A stretch of DNA of 64,000 bases from positions 62,001 to 126,000 of the forward strand of contig NZ_MDJR01000003.1 in assembly GCF_001730685.1 (NCBI RefSeq). Reading direction: 5' to 3'. Position 1 is the first letter of the stretch; each line of letters starts with the position of its first letter. Source of the stretch: Caloranaerobacter ferrireducens (lineage in GTDB: Bacteria; Bacillota; Clostridia; Tissierellales; Thermohalobacteraceae). A program made the translations under genes and the position numbers. The notes beneath the pieces are model-generated. The model did no database searches, was not told where the DNA came from, and saw nothing but the letters and a program-made list of their open reading frames with translations. This document shows, piece after piece, positions 26,128-35,790 of this stretch.

Positions 26128-27021
26128 ATGGAAAGATTTATGATTGGACAATATGGAAACTTTAGTCATGAAAAACAAGTTAGAGATTTTAAAGACAATT
26201 TTTTTGGTATTGAAGCATGTTTATTTGAATGTGGTAGCGATATTCAAGAGTTGATTAGTACTGCTCAAAAAGGTCAATTTAATATTGGAGTACATTTTCC
26301 TTTGCGAACAGGAATTTGGCGACTAAGAGATCCCCAATTTTTATCTAAAGATGATGAAATAAAGAGAAGTTCTTATGAATACATAGAAAAAGAAGTAGAT
26401 TTTTTGAAAGATATCAAGCCAAAATATATATTATTTCATTATCCTAAACCAGTTATATTAGATGAACATGTTGATTGGACGAATTGGCGTTTTGATGATA
26501 AAACTGAGTATTATTTTGAATCAGAATATTCTTTTGAAGAGTTCAGAATGAAAAGCGAGGAGTTCTTTAAGTGGCTTGATTATAAAGGTAAAAAGAATAA
26601 TTTTATCCCAGTATTAGAATTAGATGCATTAAACAGATATATATATGATAGTGATTTGCTTGAAACCTTATTACAAAGATTTTCAAGTATTAGAATATGC
26701 CTAGATATAGGCAGATTACACTTACAGGATAAGCTTGACAAAAACTTTAGTGCGCTTGATGTTACTAGAAGATTTGCAAAGTATGCCGAAGCAATTCACT
26801 TGTGGAATGTCAAAGTAAGTAACAAGATAGAATTTAGTCACTATCCTGTGTTACCTAATCTTTCACCAGAAGATGGTTGGGCGGATGTTGAAACATATCT
26901 TAGAATTATAAAAGAAGAAAATAAAACATGCAAAATATTATTTGAACATAACTCTAAGTCAATAACAGATGAGGAACTTGAAAGTTGCTATAATTGGGTT
27001 AATAATTTACTAAATACATAA
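26128..27021 (+). CDS. TIM-barrel sugar isomerase/epimerase-like protein (cassette)
   Basis: 297 aa, resembling the xylose-isomerase-like TIM-barrel superfamily. IGVHFPLRTGIWRLRDPQF, YILFHYPKPVI, FIPVLELDALNRYIYD, RICLDIGRLHLQ and AIHLWNVKVSN look like successive beta strands with Glu, Asp and His residues placed to bind a divalent metal. The ligand and reaction are unknown. The ATG follows AAAAGGGG. A decayed paralog occupies another cassette at 46324-47218. Confidence 0.75.
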   Translation: MERFMIGQYGNFSHEKQVRDFKDNFFGIEACLFECGSDIQELISTAQKGQFNIGVHFPLRTGIWRLRDPQFLSKDDEIKRSSYEYIEKEVDFLKDIKPKYILFHYPKPVILDEHVDWTNWRFDDKTEYYFESEYSFEEFRMKSEEFFKWLDYKGKKNNFIPVLELDALNRYIYDSDLLETLLQRFSSIRICLDIGRLHLQDKLDKNFSALDVTRRFAKYAEAIHLWNVKVSNKIEFSHYPVLPNLSPEDGWADVETYLRIIKEENKTCKILFEHNSKSITDEELESCYNWVNNLLNT

Positions 27022-27060
27022 ATTTTCCTAGGGTAAGGCTTTGGAGATTGAGTTGGTGAC

Positions 27061-27237
27061 TGCACATAACACAGTGTTTGCGCAAGGGCGCTCTAGGGAA
27101 TTAGAAGCCTAGGGCAATGAGCGCCATACCTTCTCGCTAACCGAGTCAGTTGCTGCATTAGGCATTCGCAGGCTCACAGCCATGAGCAGTTCATTGTAGA
27201 GCTCGAAGGCGTCGCAAACACGAGTACGTTATATGCA
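27061..27237 (+). repeat. attC-like site 5 (long class)
   Basis: Left arm TGCACATAAC, outer stem GTGTTTGC/GCAAACAC, core TACG|TTATATGC with G at 27228. TGCACATAAC matches the complement of its own cassette start GTTATATGCA (26041) with one mismatch. About 85-90% identical to site 4 by eye. Confidence 0.85.
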
Positions 27238-27287
27238 ATAATATTTTAAACTTAGTGGGTATTCAAATATAAGGGGGAGGTATTAAA

Positions 27288-28331
27288 ATGGAAATTAGTA
27301 TCAGTTATGAGACAGTACCTAAAATGTTTGAAATTTGTAAAAAGCTTAAAGTAGGGAAATTAGAAAGAGAAGAATTGGAGGAAATTTTAGCCCATGATGA
27401 TTATCAGATTGAATTAGATAGATATAATAAAGAAGCAAGTGAAAAGGGTAAATTTTCAAAAGAAGATTTTATATATTTTTTTATGAATATCTTCAGTTTA
27501 AGAGAATGTGATATTAAACAAGGTTTACTTAAAGCAAGATATAGTCATTTAAGAAATTTATTAGATAATGTAGAGTTCTATGAGAAGAAGTTTCAGGAAA
27601 TAAAAACTATAACTGAAGAGGATGTATTAAGTGCATTAGAGTATACCAACAAAGGGTTACCAGAGGATGTTAGATTTGATAAATTAAATTTTATATTTTC
27701 TATTGGTTTAGGGCCGTCAGGAGGATGGTTTTATAAAAATTATTCTCACTTTGATATTATTCAGTTTTCAGAACTTGGGAAGGATATTATTCTTAATGGA
27801 ATAGCTCATGAATGTCATCATATTGGGTTCAATAAAATGTTTGAAGATTTAGACATAACAAAAATTACACCAGAAGAATATTTATATCTTTTTTTAGCTG
27901 GAGAAGGGTTGGCAATAAAATATTGCAATAATGGTGAAGGGGTTCTAACTAAAAGAATATATAAAGATGAAGCTAATATTGGTCTAGACAAATTTACATG
28001 GGATTATTTAACAAATGATTTTAATAATATATTTGATAATTTTAAATCACAAATAAATAAGATAAGAAATAAAGAAATAAAAGATATTAATGAATTAAAT
28101 GAATATATAAGCAAGTATTGGATGAATCGTCATACAGATGAACAAAATGAAAATGAGGTACCTAAACTTAAGCATTCGAGGAATTACTCATTTGGAAATG
28201 ACATATGGGGACTAATACATGATGTATATGGGAGCCAGAAAGTTTTTGAGACTCTGAGAAATTTAAAACAATTTCCTAAAGTTTTCAACAGTGCATTAGA
28301 AAAAATAGGAAGAACAGACTTATCAATATAA
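27288..28331 (+). CDS. Zinc-protease-like protein, DUF5700-type (cassette)
   Basis: 347 aa, soluble. HECHHIGF near residue 183 is a zinc HExxH motif, and EGLAIKYCN about 40 residues later supplies a likely third ligand (Glu), a gluzincin-like layout. The segment SIGLGPSGGWFYKNYSHFD precedes it, as in DUF5700-type proteins. No signal peptide is seen, so the substrate would be cytoplasmic. The ATG follows GGGGGAGG. It is one of several unrelated HExxH proteins in these arrays. Confidence 0.75.
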   Translation: MEISISYETVPKMFEICKKLKVGKLEREELEEILAHDDYQIELDRYNKEASEKGKFSKEDFIYFFMNIFSLRECDIKQGLLKARYSHLRNLLDNVEFYEKKFQEIKTITEEDVLSALEYTNKGLPEDVRFDKLNFIFSIGLGPSGGWFYKNYSHFDIIQFSELGKDIILNGIAHECHHIGFNKMFEDLDITKITPEEYLYLFLAGEGLAIKYCNNGEGVLTKRIYKDEANIGLDKFTWDYLTNDFNNIFDNFKSQINKIRNKEIKDINELNEYISKYWMNRHTDEQNENEVPKLKHSRNYSFGNDIWGLIHDVYGSQKVFETLRNLKQFPKVFNSALEKIGRTDLSI

Positions 28332-28350
28332 GTTTTATTTGAATATTACC

Positions 28351-28502
28351 ACATATAACAATATGTTTACACGAGGGGTTATTAGAGCAGGTTTATGGGG
28401 ATTATACACCCACACCTTCTCACTGAGAACGAAGTTGCGCCAAGACGGCATTTCTTTGGGGTTCAGCTCGAAGGCGTCGCAAACACAAAAACGTTATACG
28501 TC
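28351..28502 (+). repeat. attC-like site 6 (long class)
   Basis: Left arm ACATATAAC, outer TGTTTAC/GCAAACA stem, core ACG|TTATACG with G at 28493. AATATTACCACATATAAC resembles the complement of its cassette start (27228) over 18 bases with a few mismatches. Confidence 0.8.
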
Positions 28503-28525
28503 ATTATGAAAATTGGAGGACTAGG

Positions 28526-29146
28526 ATGACTGAGAAAATTTGTGTACGATGTGGACAACCAGTTAAAAGATTTAAAGATGAGTATGAAGTATTTGAAAAT
28601 ATGCATTGGATATGCTTTCATTTTGAATTTGAACATGGAGAATATGATTTAGATGAACCATGTGATGATCCGAGTTGTCCTTGGAATATAAGAGAAGATT
28701 ATAGTAAACAAAATTATGTTGAGTATGAGGAAAATTTAAACATTATTTCAATCGATAGGAAAAGTATTATAGCATTTGAAAAAATAGAAGAAGATATAAA
28801 GGGATTTGGAATAAATTTTAAAGTGATGATAAAAGATATTGATTTTGGTTGGATTATATCTGAAAATTGGATTGAGAAACATATATTTAATACTTTTATT
28901 GAAGAGCTGAAAACCTTGGGAGAAGAGAGAAAAGGAAAAGCTTTTTTACAAGGTATGAGCCCAAATGAACTAGAAATAAATATTGAGAATTATGATAATA
29001 GTGGTCACATTAAAGTTGATTACCTAATTAGTAAAAATAAGATAGGTTTAAGAGGGAGAAGAATCAATTCATGTATTAGAGGTGAATTTGAAATAGACCT
29101 ATCACATCTTAAGAAATTAGTTAAGCAGAGTATTCGGATGAGATAG
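28526..29146 (+). CDS. Zinc-ribbon-containing cassette protein, unknown function
   Basis: 206 aa. The N-terminus has a CVRCGQ pair and later CDDPSCPW, so four cysteines could form a zinc ribbon in residues 5-54. The C-terminal 120 residues are an alpha/beta domain with FGWIISENWIEKHIFNTF and a closing FEIDLSHLKKLVKQSIRM, reminiscent of immunity-type or DUF6228-like domains, which is not certain. The ATG follows GGAGGA. The frame is intact. Confidence 0.65.
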   Translation: MTEKICVRCGQPVKRFKDEYEVFENMHWICFHFEFEHGEYDLDEPCDDPSCPWNIREDYSKQNYVEYEENLNIISIDRKSIIAFEKIEEDIKGFGINFKVMIKDIDFGWIISENWIEKHIFNTFIEELKTLGEERKGKAFLQGMSPNELEINIENYDNSGHIKVDYLISKNKIGLRGRRINSCIRGEFEIDLSHLKKLVKQSIRMR

Positions 29147-29155
29147 TAAAAAAAC

Positions 29156-29230
29156 GACGTATAACACGCTATTTACGGATAGCCCACAAAAAACGTATGG
29201 ACCATTGTAAATAGCCAAAACGTTATACGA
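29156..29230 (+). repeat. attC-like site 7 (short class)
   Basis: Left arm GACGTATAAC is the perfect 10-base complement of its cassette start GTTATACGTC (28493). CTATTTAC/GTAAATAG inner stem; core ACG|TTATACG with G at 29222. Confidence 0.85.
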
Positions 29231-29465
29231 TAGTGGAGTTAAATATATACATTAGGAATTTACTTTTTTGAACTTAATTAATAGATCAATAAAAAGTTTG
29301 AAGTATTATAAATAACAAAAAGTCCTACGGTAATATGTCAAGAGAAAAAACAAATAAATTGGAAATTTTTTAAGACCGTTAAGTCAAAAAAGGCAACACT
29401 AAACTAGCCCAGTTTCGAATGGGATAAACTGGGAATATTTTGAAGGAAATTGTGCAGGCGTTAGC

Positions 29466-30696
29466 CTATCTATTCACCTTCCTTCTTGGCGAATAGAGTT
29501 GGTCTTTGCGTAGCAGCACATCGACCAGACGCACAAATTTTCTAGCAGTAAGAACGAGGGCTTTTTTGTGTTTGTGTTTTAAAGCTTCATCGTATTTTTT
29601 ATGGTAAAAAGCATTAAATTCAGAATCATAACGTCTTACCGAGTTGGTAGCCTCAACAAGGTAGTAACGCAGATATCTGTTACCAGAACGAATGAGCTTA
29701 GTATCATCGGCCTTCAATTTGCCTGATTGGTGTTTAGGCCAAGTAAGTCCAGCATATTTAGCTAAAGAGGCTTGGTTCTTGAAGCGGTGAATATCACCAA
29801 TTTCAGCTAAAATACCGGCAGAATAAACAGGTCCAATACCAGGAATGGACTGCAGCGTATTTGGAATGCCATCCATAAGTTTAGCAATAGATTTATCTAA
29901 CTCTTTGATTTGTCTAGTAATTGAGCGAATGGACTCAATAGAAGTAGCTAAGAGAATATCAATAGAATCCTCAACGCACTTAGATAAACGGTAAGAAGAT
30001 CTAGCAGCTTTCTGAATACATTTAGCAACTTTTTCAGGGTCATTAAAGCGTTTTTTTACCCTTTGAAGAAAGATAATCCGCTAAATCAAAGGTATCTATA
30101 GAGCTGATTTCATCAAGAGTAAACTTTTCAAGAAGTAACTCTAATATGGCATTGCCAAATACAGATGAATCAACTTCTTGCTTAAAGGCACTGCATTTAA
30201 AAAAAAGATTTTGGAGAAAATACTGTTTTTCTCTAGTAAGATTTTGAACAAGGTGAAACCTCATTCTAGAAAGTCTTTGTATGGCGATATTCTGCTCACT
30301 CTGGATAGCAGAAAGAGTGAGTCTGCCAAAGCGAAGGCGGTCAGCAATGATAAAAGCATCAACAACATCAGTCTTATCCAAATCAGGATAAGCTTCCTTA
30401 AAGTCTTTAATTAGCTTAGGATTAATAGTAAAGACTTTAGCATCAAGCTTTATAAGAGAAGGGTTTTGATTTAGATACATGGCAGGATGCCAAGAATAAA
30501 CAGAAGTTGATTCCATGCCAATTTGAATAATAGGATTATGCACATTATCATTTAAAGATAGGATTTCTTTAACAATAGAATCAGTACCCGAAGGGTTATT
30601 AGGAGTGGTGAGTCTTTTAAGGACATTACCCTCACCATTCATAAAACAAACCTTTAAATCAAAAGAACTAACATCAATACCGACATAGAGTTTCAA
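29466..30696 (-). pseudogene. IS110-family transposase, frameshifted in an A7 run
   Basis: The N-terminal frame (30696-30043) has YVGIDVSSFDLKVCFMNGEG, the DEDD/RuvC-like start, and KTDVVDAFIIADRLRFGR. The C-terminal frame (ending at 29466) has SIPGIGPVYSAGILAEIGDI and the SGNRYLRYYLVEATNSVRR serine-containing Transposase_20 domain. The frames join if one A is removed from the A7 at about 30050-30056, giving GKKRFNDPEK. Transcriptional slippage or a sequencing indel is possible. Otherwise the enzyme is inactive. Confidence 0.85.
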
Positions 30697-30990
30697 AGGT
30701 ATACTTCCTTTCGTAATAGGATTAGGGGGAACGGACTCTCCGGGATGTCCCTAGGGACTTTACCTATCAATCATCCTCGTGTATCAGAACTCACTCCGCC
30801 TAATGGGCTACCTGAATCTGCTAATTCAGCATTAGGTTACTCGGAGGGAACAGCCTACGAGTTAGAAGTTAAGGGTAAAGGCTAGGGAAACAGACTTAAG
30901 AAGTAGTCAAAGCTACAGGAGGAAGTATTTTCCCCAAATAATCCTTAAGACTATTATCTAGGAACATCACGGAAAGTCCAATACCTAAAT
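30697..30990 (-). ncRNA. Putative IS110 bridge-RNA region
   Basis: The non-coding 5' flank of the IS110 transposase is less AT-rich than its surroundings and contains inverted repeats such as CGTTCCCCC near CCTAGGGAC, and GCATTAGG near CCTAATGGGC. IS110 elements encode a two-loop bridge RNA in this position. The boundaries and loops were not folded, so this rests on position and family knowledge. Confidence 0.4.
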
Positions 30991-31275
30991 AGAAAAAATA
31001 TTAAATTTTCAAAGTTCAGAGTGAAATAGGGAATATCCACTACGTTTTAGTTAGTCAAGGTAGTATTTGTTTCGCAAATCTCCACAAACCATTTCGCTTA
31101 GTGAGAGTGCAAGCATAATGCTTAGCATCTGGTTAATTATTTTACTAAAGTGAAGAGCTACTAAGCAGATTAGTGATTATAAAAATTAATTTAATTATTG
31201 TTGATTATTTCAAGAATTTTACTGGAAATTTCTTTGAATTTATCATCTAAACATATTATACGAGGAGGATTAATA

Positions 31276-31680
31276 ATGACAAATACCCAAGTAATTAATC
31301 AGATAAGAAAGATTGCCCGGATTTGGAGTTTACTACTTATTGTATTTGTCCTACTTATTTTGGGTAGCTATGCCTGGAATTGGATAACAACTGGAAAAGC
31401 GGATCCGCACGCAGTGGAGGATTATCCTCCCATAGAGAATCTACCTCCTCTTCTTGAGTTTCTGGGTGTTTTGGGATTAGCTATTGCTTGGCGTTGGGAG
31501 GGATTAGGAGGAATAATTGCAGTTATTTCTTGCTTAGCAGTGCTTCCGATGCTTTTGATCCATTGGCCAATCATTCATAACTTTCCTCGTTATCTTATAG
31601 CCCCTTATGGTACATGGTTGATAATCATGATTCCCGGAATATTATTTCTGATATGTTGGAGGCAGTCGAAAAGGAAGTAA
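31276..31680 (+). CDS. Membrane protein, unknown, 134 aa
   Basis: The ATG at 31276 follows GAGGAGG. Four hydrophobic spans are visible, including SLLLIVFVLLILGSYAWNW, FLGVLGLAIAWRW, GIIAVISCLAVLPML and LIIMIPGILFLICW. The short loop KADPHAVEDYPPIENLPP lies between the first two. Codon use is richer in G and C than neighbouring cassettes, hinting at another origin. It is the intact gene of the cassette disrupted by IS110. Function unknown. Confidence 0.7.
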   Translation: MTNTQVINQIRKIARIWSLLLIVFVLLILGSYAWNWITTGKADPHAVEDYPPIENLPPLLEFLGVLGLAIAWRWEGLGGIIAVISCLAVLPMLLIHWPIIHNFPRYLIAPYGTWLIIMIPGILFLICWRQSKRK

Positions 31681-31699
31681 TTTTTAATGTTGCCCTAAA

Positions 31700-32400
31700 T
31701 AATTAAAATAAAGAGGTTTAATTTTTCTTGAAATGTTTAAATTCTAATACTTAGATTGATTGAAGCTCATAATGATTGTAATATATTTGAGGGGAGGTTA
31801 TATAGCTGAATCACATATAAATGGCAATTTCATCTAAAAAATAAAAAGAAAATGGGAAGTAAATATTTTATCAGGATATGAGTTAGTAAATAATCTCACG
31901 ATGAAATTAATAGCAAAATGAATGCATTTTATGTAAATGATAACATGTGAAGAAAATGTTATTATACCTGATTCAAAAATCCAAAGCACATTATAAAGTA
32001 GCAAAAAATTTTTAAAATAAATAAACATTATGCTCCAATAATTTTTCACAAAAAATAGAAAAATATTTTCCCAATTACTTCTTTACTTTATGATAGAGCA
32101 GAATTGTTTTTACCTATGGAAAAGGTTACAAAAAAAGTTAAAGAGCTAGAAGCTATTGAGATATTATGTATTTTGAATCTTAGATTTCTAATGATTTAAA
32201 AGTTTTACAAAAATGAGTGTCGAATAGAGAACATAAGAATAAAAAAAGAATGTTTGAGAATCGATGAAATAACTAAAAATGGCATTAATACCATTACTTT
32301 TGCAAGAATTAAAAATAGGGCGATTAACTTTAAGGAAATTGTTATTAGTGAAATTGAAGATAAAGATTATTTTATTTAAAACCTATATTTGATGTTTAGC
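31700..32400 (+). other. Degraded DNA with no intact gene
   Basis: About 700 bp of very AT-rich sequence between the 134-aa membrane protein and attC-like site 8. Plus-strand stretches read like coding sequence (for example KVKELEAIEIL near 32130 and RINFKEIVISEIEDKDYFI near 32320) but are broken by stops. It is most likely the remains of one or two cassette genes that I cannot identify. Confidence 0.5.
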
Positions 32401-32426
32401 ATAATCAAAAGAAACAGCTTCACCTT

Positions 32427-32568
32427 CGTATAACAGAGTATTACCGTGACGCCAAAGACCGGCTATCCGTTGGGACATGCCCTCTGGCGTGACTTTTGCA
32501 AATAGCAGCAAAAGACACGCCAGACCTTCGGTACGGGCACGTTGGGAACACAGGGAACGTCATGCGAC
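32427..32568 (+). repeat. attC-like site 8 (degenerate, GC-rich interior)
   Basis: Left arm CGTATAAC complements GTTATACG at the cassette start (29222) despite the IS110 insertion between them. The right core is changed from GTTATGCG to GTCATGCGAC (32559). The interior contains ACGCCAAAGACC, CTCTGGCGTGAC and CACGCCAGACC repeats, unlike the other sites. Confidence 0.65.
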
Positions 32569-32614
32569 ATGTGGTAGACTGTGAAATAAGTAAGATTGTT
32601 TGGAGGGATATAGA

Positions 32615-33271
32615 TTGGGAAAATATATTTTGTATAGCGATCAAATGTCAGCAGACAATGAAAAAGTACATATTAAAGTGAAACAGTTATTAGGAAATGG
32701 CAATTTATCTTTAGGATATATTCCTTCAACTGGAGATAAAGATCGAAAATATTTTAGTAATATAAAAGCATTTTATAAAAGCTATGGTATTCAGGAGTTT
32801 ATATTTTTTGATTTAGACGAAGAATATGATGAGTCAAAGGTAGATGATCTATTATCATGTGATGTTATTCATTTATCAGGTGGAGACCCCATATTTTTAT
32901 TAAACAATATTAAAAAAAGAAATTTTAAACCAGTTTTAAAAAAGTATGCTGATAATGGAATTATTATTGGAGTTAGTGGAGGAGCTTGTAATATTGGGGA
33001 AAATATATCACTGTTCAAGTTGTTTATAAGTAATCTTGATGAAGCATTAAGTAGTAGATGTCAACTTAATTCTCTAGGATTAGTTGACTTTGAATTTTTA
33101 CCACATTATAACCGTTGGAATAAAGAATTTAAAGATAATGTAAAGGAGTATTCAAAACGGACTGGAAGTACAATTTATGCTTGTAATGATGGAGATGGAG
33201 TAATAGTAAATGATGGGGAAATTGAATTTGTGGGTAATATAATTAAGATAATTGATGGAAAAGAAATGTAA
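32615..33271 (+). CDS. Peptidase E-like serine peptidase, family S51 (cassette)
   Basis: 218 aa from the TTG at 32615, about 9 bp after GGAGG. The earlier in-frame TTG at 32600 overlaps the ribosome site. VIHLSGGDPIFLLNNI and the nucleophile elbow GVSGGACNIG match the S51 dipeptidase E/cyanophycinase-like family, with a likely catalytic Ser. It should act in the cytoplasm on short or modified peptides. It is a single-gene cassette between sites 8 and 9. Confidence 0.8.
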   Translation: MGKYILYSDQMSADNEKVHIKVKQLLGNGNLSLGYIPSTGDKDRKYFSNIKAFYKSYGIQEFIFFDLDEEYDESKVDDLLSCDVIHLSGGDPIFLLNNIKKRNFKPVLKKYADNGIIIGVSGGACNIGENISLFKLFISNLDEALSSRCQLNSLGLVDFEFLPHYNRWNKEFKDNVKEYSKRTGSTIYACNDGDGVIVNDGEIEFVGNIIKIIDGKEM

Positions 33272-33287
33272 AGGGAACGGGCACACG

Positions 33288-33330
33288 ATCACATAACATG
33301 AGATTTAAAGTTCCGCTATGCTGTATGCAA
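33288..33330 (+). repeat. attC-like left arm, site 9 (incomplete)
   Basis: ATCACATAAC at 33288-33297 just after the S51 peptidase gene matches the usual left arm. No right arm or GTTA core is found downstream, so the site seems truncated. The next 250 bp (33330-33590) hold no recognisable feature. Confidence 0.5.
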
Positions 33331-33595
33331 ATTCATGAAAATTAGCCAGACCTAGATTAGGTTCATAAATTTTTTGAATCTCTGGTATGCCATGTAATAG
33401 ATGTTTTTAATATATTTAGTATAAGTTTTGAGATTCTAAACTAAGAATAGATTTGTCAGGGGGGCAAATCAACTGCTGAAAAATATTCATAAAAACCTCA
33501 AAATAATTATAGATTATTGAAATATTATACCATGAGAGAAGTAGACAGCTAATAAGGATAAGAAAATAATTAAAGGAGTTGTTTTCATTCTAATT

Positions 33596-33841
33596 TTAAA
33601 ATTATTTAACCCTATTGTAGCTATTTTATTAACATCAGTCTTATTTTTTATATCTCATTTGAGAACGTGGAAAATCAAATTTGTTTTGATAGGTTCATTA
33701 GTTTTAGGTTTAACATATGCCATAAGTGTTTATTTAACAAAGAGTATTTGGACTGCTATTATGATTCATAATTTAAATGTATTTGGATTTCTGATTTTAG
33801 TAAATAAGAGAAATATATTTAAAGAGGAATATGCTGGTTAA
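33596..33841 (+). pseudogene. C-terminal fragment of a CPBP protease-like protein
   Basis: Conceptual translation LKLFNPIVAILLTSVLFF, then KFVLIGSLVLGLTYAISVYLTKSIWTA, is closely similar to the C-terminal half of the intact CPBP gene at 40313-40906. The N-terminal half, including the EExxYR motif, is missing. It is a truncated duplicate with no function expected. Confidence 0.8.
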
Positions 33842-33934
33842 TTAGAATTTTCATAAGCATTAATGCTTTAATATTTTTCAAACTATTACAGCAATTCTTA
33901 CAACGAGATTTTACAAGTTAAGGAGGAGTAGTCA

Positions 33935-34378
33935 ATGGGAGTAGATGTTAACAAATTAGAGAAATTAATTAATAAATGGCAGGAGATTTTAAGATTAAGG
34001 GATTGGGATATAAAACTAAAAATTGTTGATACAGAATGGAGAAAATCAGGAAATATAAAAATCGATATGGATGACAAAAAAGCAGTAATGCTAATTAATA
34101 GTAATCCAAAATTCACAAATCTTGAAGAGTTAGTTGTTCATGAATTATTACATTTAAAATTGTGGGGATTGGATCAAATGCTTGAAGGACTTATAATTCA
34201 AGTGTTTGGAGAAGACGAGGATGATATTAAAAAAGAATTTGCAATGAATCAATTTTTTTTGTTGCTTGAATCGACAGTCGCAGATCTTACGAAAGGTTTT
34301 TTGAAAGCGAATGGTTGTGAAGAAGAATTAAGCTTTGGAAGATTACAGAAATTGATAGATAATGAAATAGGTTGTTAG
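33935..34378 (+). CDS. HExxH zincin-like protein, 147 aa (cassette)
   Basis: A small soluble protein with EELVVHELLHLKLWGLDQM, a HExxH zinc site near residue 69, preceded by a beta-rich region with INKWQEILRLRDWDIKLKI. It has the size and layout of minimal metallopeptidase-like proteins of phage and accessory regions; the last third (FFLLLESTVADLTKGFL) is helical. The ATG follows AAGGAGGAG. It is bounded downstream by attC-like site 10. Confidence 0.75.
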   Translation: MGVDVNKLEKLINKWQEILRLRDWDIKLKIVDTEWRKSGNIKIDMDDKKAVMLINSNPKFTNLEELVVHELLHLKLWGLDQMLEGLIIQVFGEDEDDIKKEFAMNQFFLLLESTVADLTKGFLKANGCEEELSFGRLQKLIDNEIGC

Positions 34379-34413
34379 TGTGTGTTAAACTTTGAGGTAC
34401 AGTGATTGTGCCA

Positions 34414-34565
34414 ACTCCTAACACTGTATCTGCACAAGGGTGCACTGGAGTCAAGCTTTAGGGAGATGTGCACCACACCTTCTCACTGGATACGAAGCAC
34501 CGCCAAGACGGTATTCCTATAGGGTCCAGTTCGAAGGCGTCGCAAACACGAGACCGTTATATGAA
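34414..34565 (+). repeat. attC-like site 10 (long class)
   Basis: Left arm ACTCCTAAC, GCACAAGGGTGCACTGGAG and CCAGTTCGAAGGCGTCGCAAACACG arms, core CCG|TTATATG with G at 34556. Interior ACCGCCAAGACGG block is shared with sites 2 and 6. Confidence 0.85.
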
Positions 34566-34597
34566 ATCTGGGTAAGTTGATATAGGGGGAAATCTGA

Positions 34598-35536
34598 ATG
34601 TATACGAAACAGTTTATCGAAGCTCTTGAGAATAGAAATATAGAGAAATTGAGAAGTATTCCAAAAAGTGATCTGCACAATCATGCGATCTTGGGTGGGA
34701 ATCTTAAATATATAGAAGAATGGATTGGGAAAAAGATCCCAAGGTTAACAAAGAGAATCACAAGCATTGAAGAAATGGAAGCTTGGGTTGGCAAGAACTA
34801 CATTCCATATGTGAAGGGAACGTTAGGTTTTGAAAAGGCAATAGAAGCAGCTTTTATACAAGCGAAAGCAGATGGAGTAATTAAATTGGAAATGAATATA
34901 GATGTCTATTTCAGACATCTCTATAATGGTTCGGCTGAAGAATTGATTAAAGCATTGAAGAGACTTCATCAAGAATATGCACCAGAGGTAAACTTTATCC
35001 CTGAACTGGGATTCAATCGGAGCGTTTCTCAAGAATTGTTAATCGAATGGTTTGAACCCTATCTTGATTATAATTATTTTAAGTCTGTGGATTTGTATGG
35101 AGATGAGTTCGCTCAGCCGGCAAGCAACTTAAAACAGTTGTATCGAATGGCGAAATCCAAAGGGTTGAAGTTGAAGGCGCATGTTGGAGAATTTGGAGAT
35201 GCTGAGAGTATCCAAGAAACAGTCGAAGTCCTGGAGTTGGACGAGATTCAACACGGAATTAGCGCAGTCAAGTCAAAATCAGTCATGAACTTCCTGCAAA
35301 GAAATAATATTCAGTTGAACATTTGTCCAACAAGCAATTACATGTTAAGCAGAGTAGAGGAGATAAAGAACCATCCAATAAGAGAACTGTTTGATAACGG
35401 TATAAAGGTAACTGTGAATACAGATGATGTAATAGTATTTCAAAACGGTGTATCAGAAGAGTTTTTGCTATTGTATGATCAAGAAGTTTTTTCAGCAGAA
35501 GAATTAGATGTTATAAGAATGAATGGGCTACGGTGA
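34598..35536 (+). CDS. Adenosine deaminase-like metal-dependent hydrolase (cassette)
   Basis: 312 aa. The ordered metal and catalytic motifs are visible: PKSDLHNHAILGG, KAHVGEFGDAESI (HxGE), IQHGISAV, LNICPTSNYML and VTVNTDDVIVF. They identify the adenosine/AMP deaminase superfamily. The protein is shorter than typical adenosine deaminases at the C-terminus, so the substrate may be another aminopurine. Codon use (GCG, CCG, AAG) is slightly more GC-rich than its neighbours, consistent with separate acquisition. Confidence 0.85.
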   Translation: MYTKQFIEALENRNIEKLRSIPKSDLHNHAILGGNLKYIEEWIGKKIPRLTKRITSIEEMEAWVGKNYIPYVKGTLGFEKAIEAAFIQAKADGVIKLEMNIDVYFRHLYNGSAEELIKALKRLHQEYAPEVNFIPELGFNRSVSQELLIEWFEPYLDYNYFKSVDLYGDEFAQPASNLKQLYRMAKSKGLKLKAHVGEFGDAESIQETVEVLELDEIQHGISAVKSKSVMNFLQRNNIQLNICPTSNYMLSRVEEIKNHPIRELFDNGIKVTVNTDDVIVFQNGVSEEFLLLYDQEVFSAEELDVIRMNGLR

Positions 35537-35550
35537 AGGCTTGCCCTGAC

Positions 35551-35677
35551 TTCACATGACAGAGTGGTTCCCAACAAAACCCATCTCGCTAACTGAGTCA
35601 GTCGCTGCATTAGTCATTCGCATAAGCAGTTCCTTACAAAGTTCGAAGGTGTCGCAAACACGAGACTGTTATATATC
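35551..35677 (+). repeat. attC-like site 11 (long class, shortened)
   Basis: Left arm TTCACATGAC resembles the complement of its cassette start GTTATATGAA (34556). The CGCTAACTGAGTCAGTCG interior is shared with sites 4 and 5, but the left outer stem is lost. Core ACTG|TTATATA with G at 35668. Confidence 0.75.
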
Positions 35678-35790
35678 ATACCTGTATAAAATTGTATCTA
35701 TAATAGGGTTTTATAAAAGGAGTGTTTTGGATGGTAAAAAGAAGATAGAAGATTCTTTATTTTTTAGAAAAAAATAAAGGAGGAGTAAAT

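Larger units (their letters stand above)
29400..31000 (-). mobile_element. IS110-family insertion element inside a cassette (ends approximate)
   Basis: It contains the transposase at 29466-30696 and about 300 bp of structured non-coding DNA on its 5' side. A CCCAGTTT/AAACTGGG hairpin at about 29408-29434 may belong to the other end. As is normal for IS110, no terminal inverted repeats are seen, so exact ends cannot be given. It interrupts a cassette whose own ends (29222 and 32427-32434) still match each other. Confidence 0.7.

Noticed and set aside
29466-30696. Programmed +1 frameshifting in the IS110 transposase
   Set aside because: IS110 transposases are normally a single frame. A simple indel in the A7 run is likelier, though slippage cannot be excluded from sequence.
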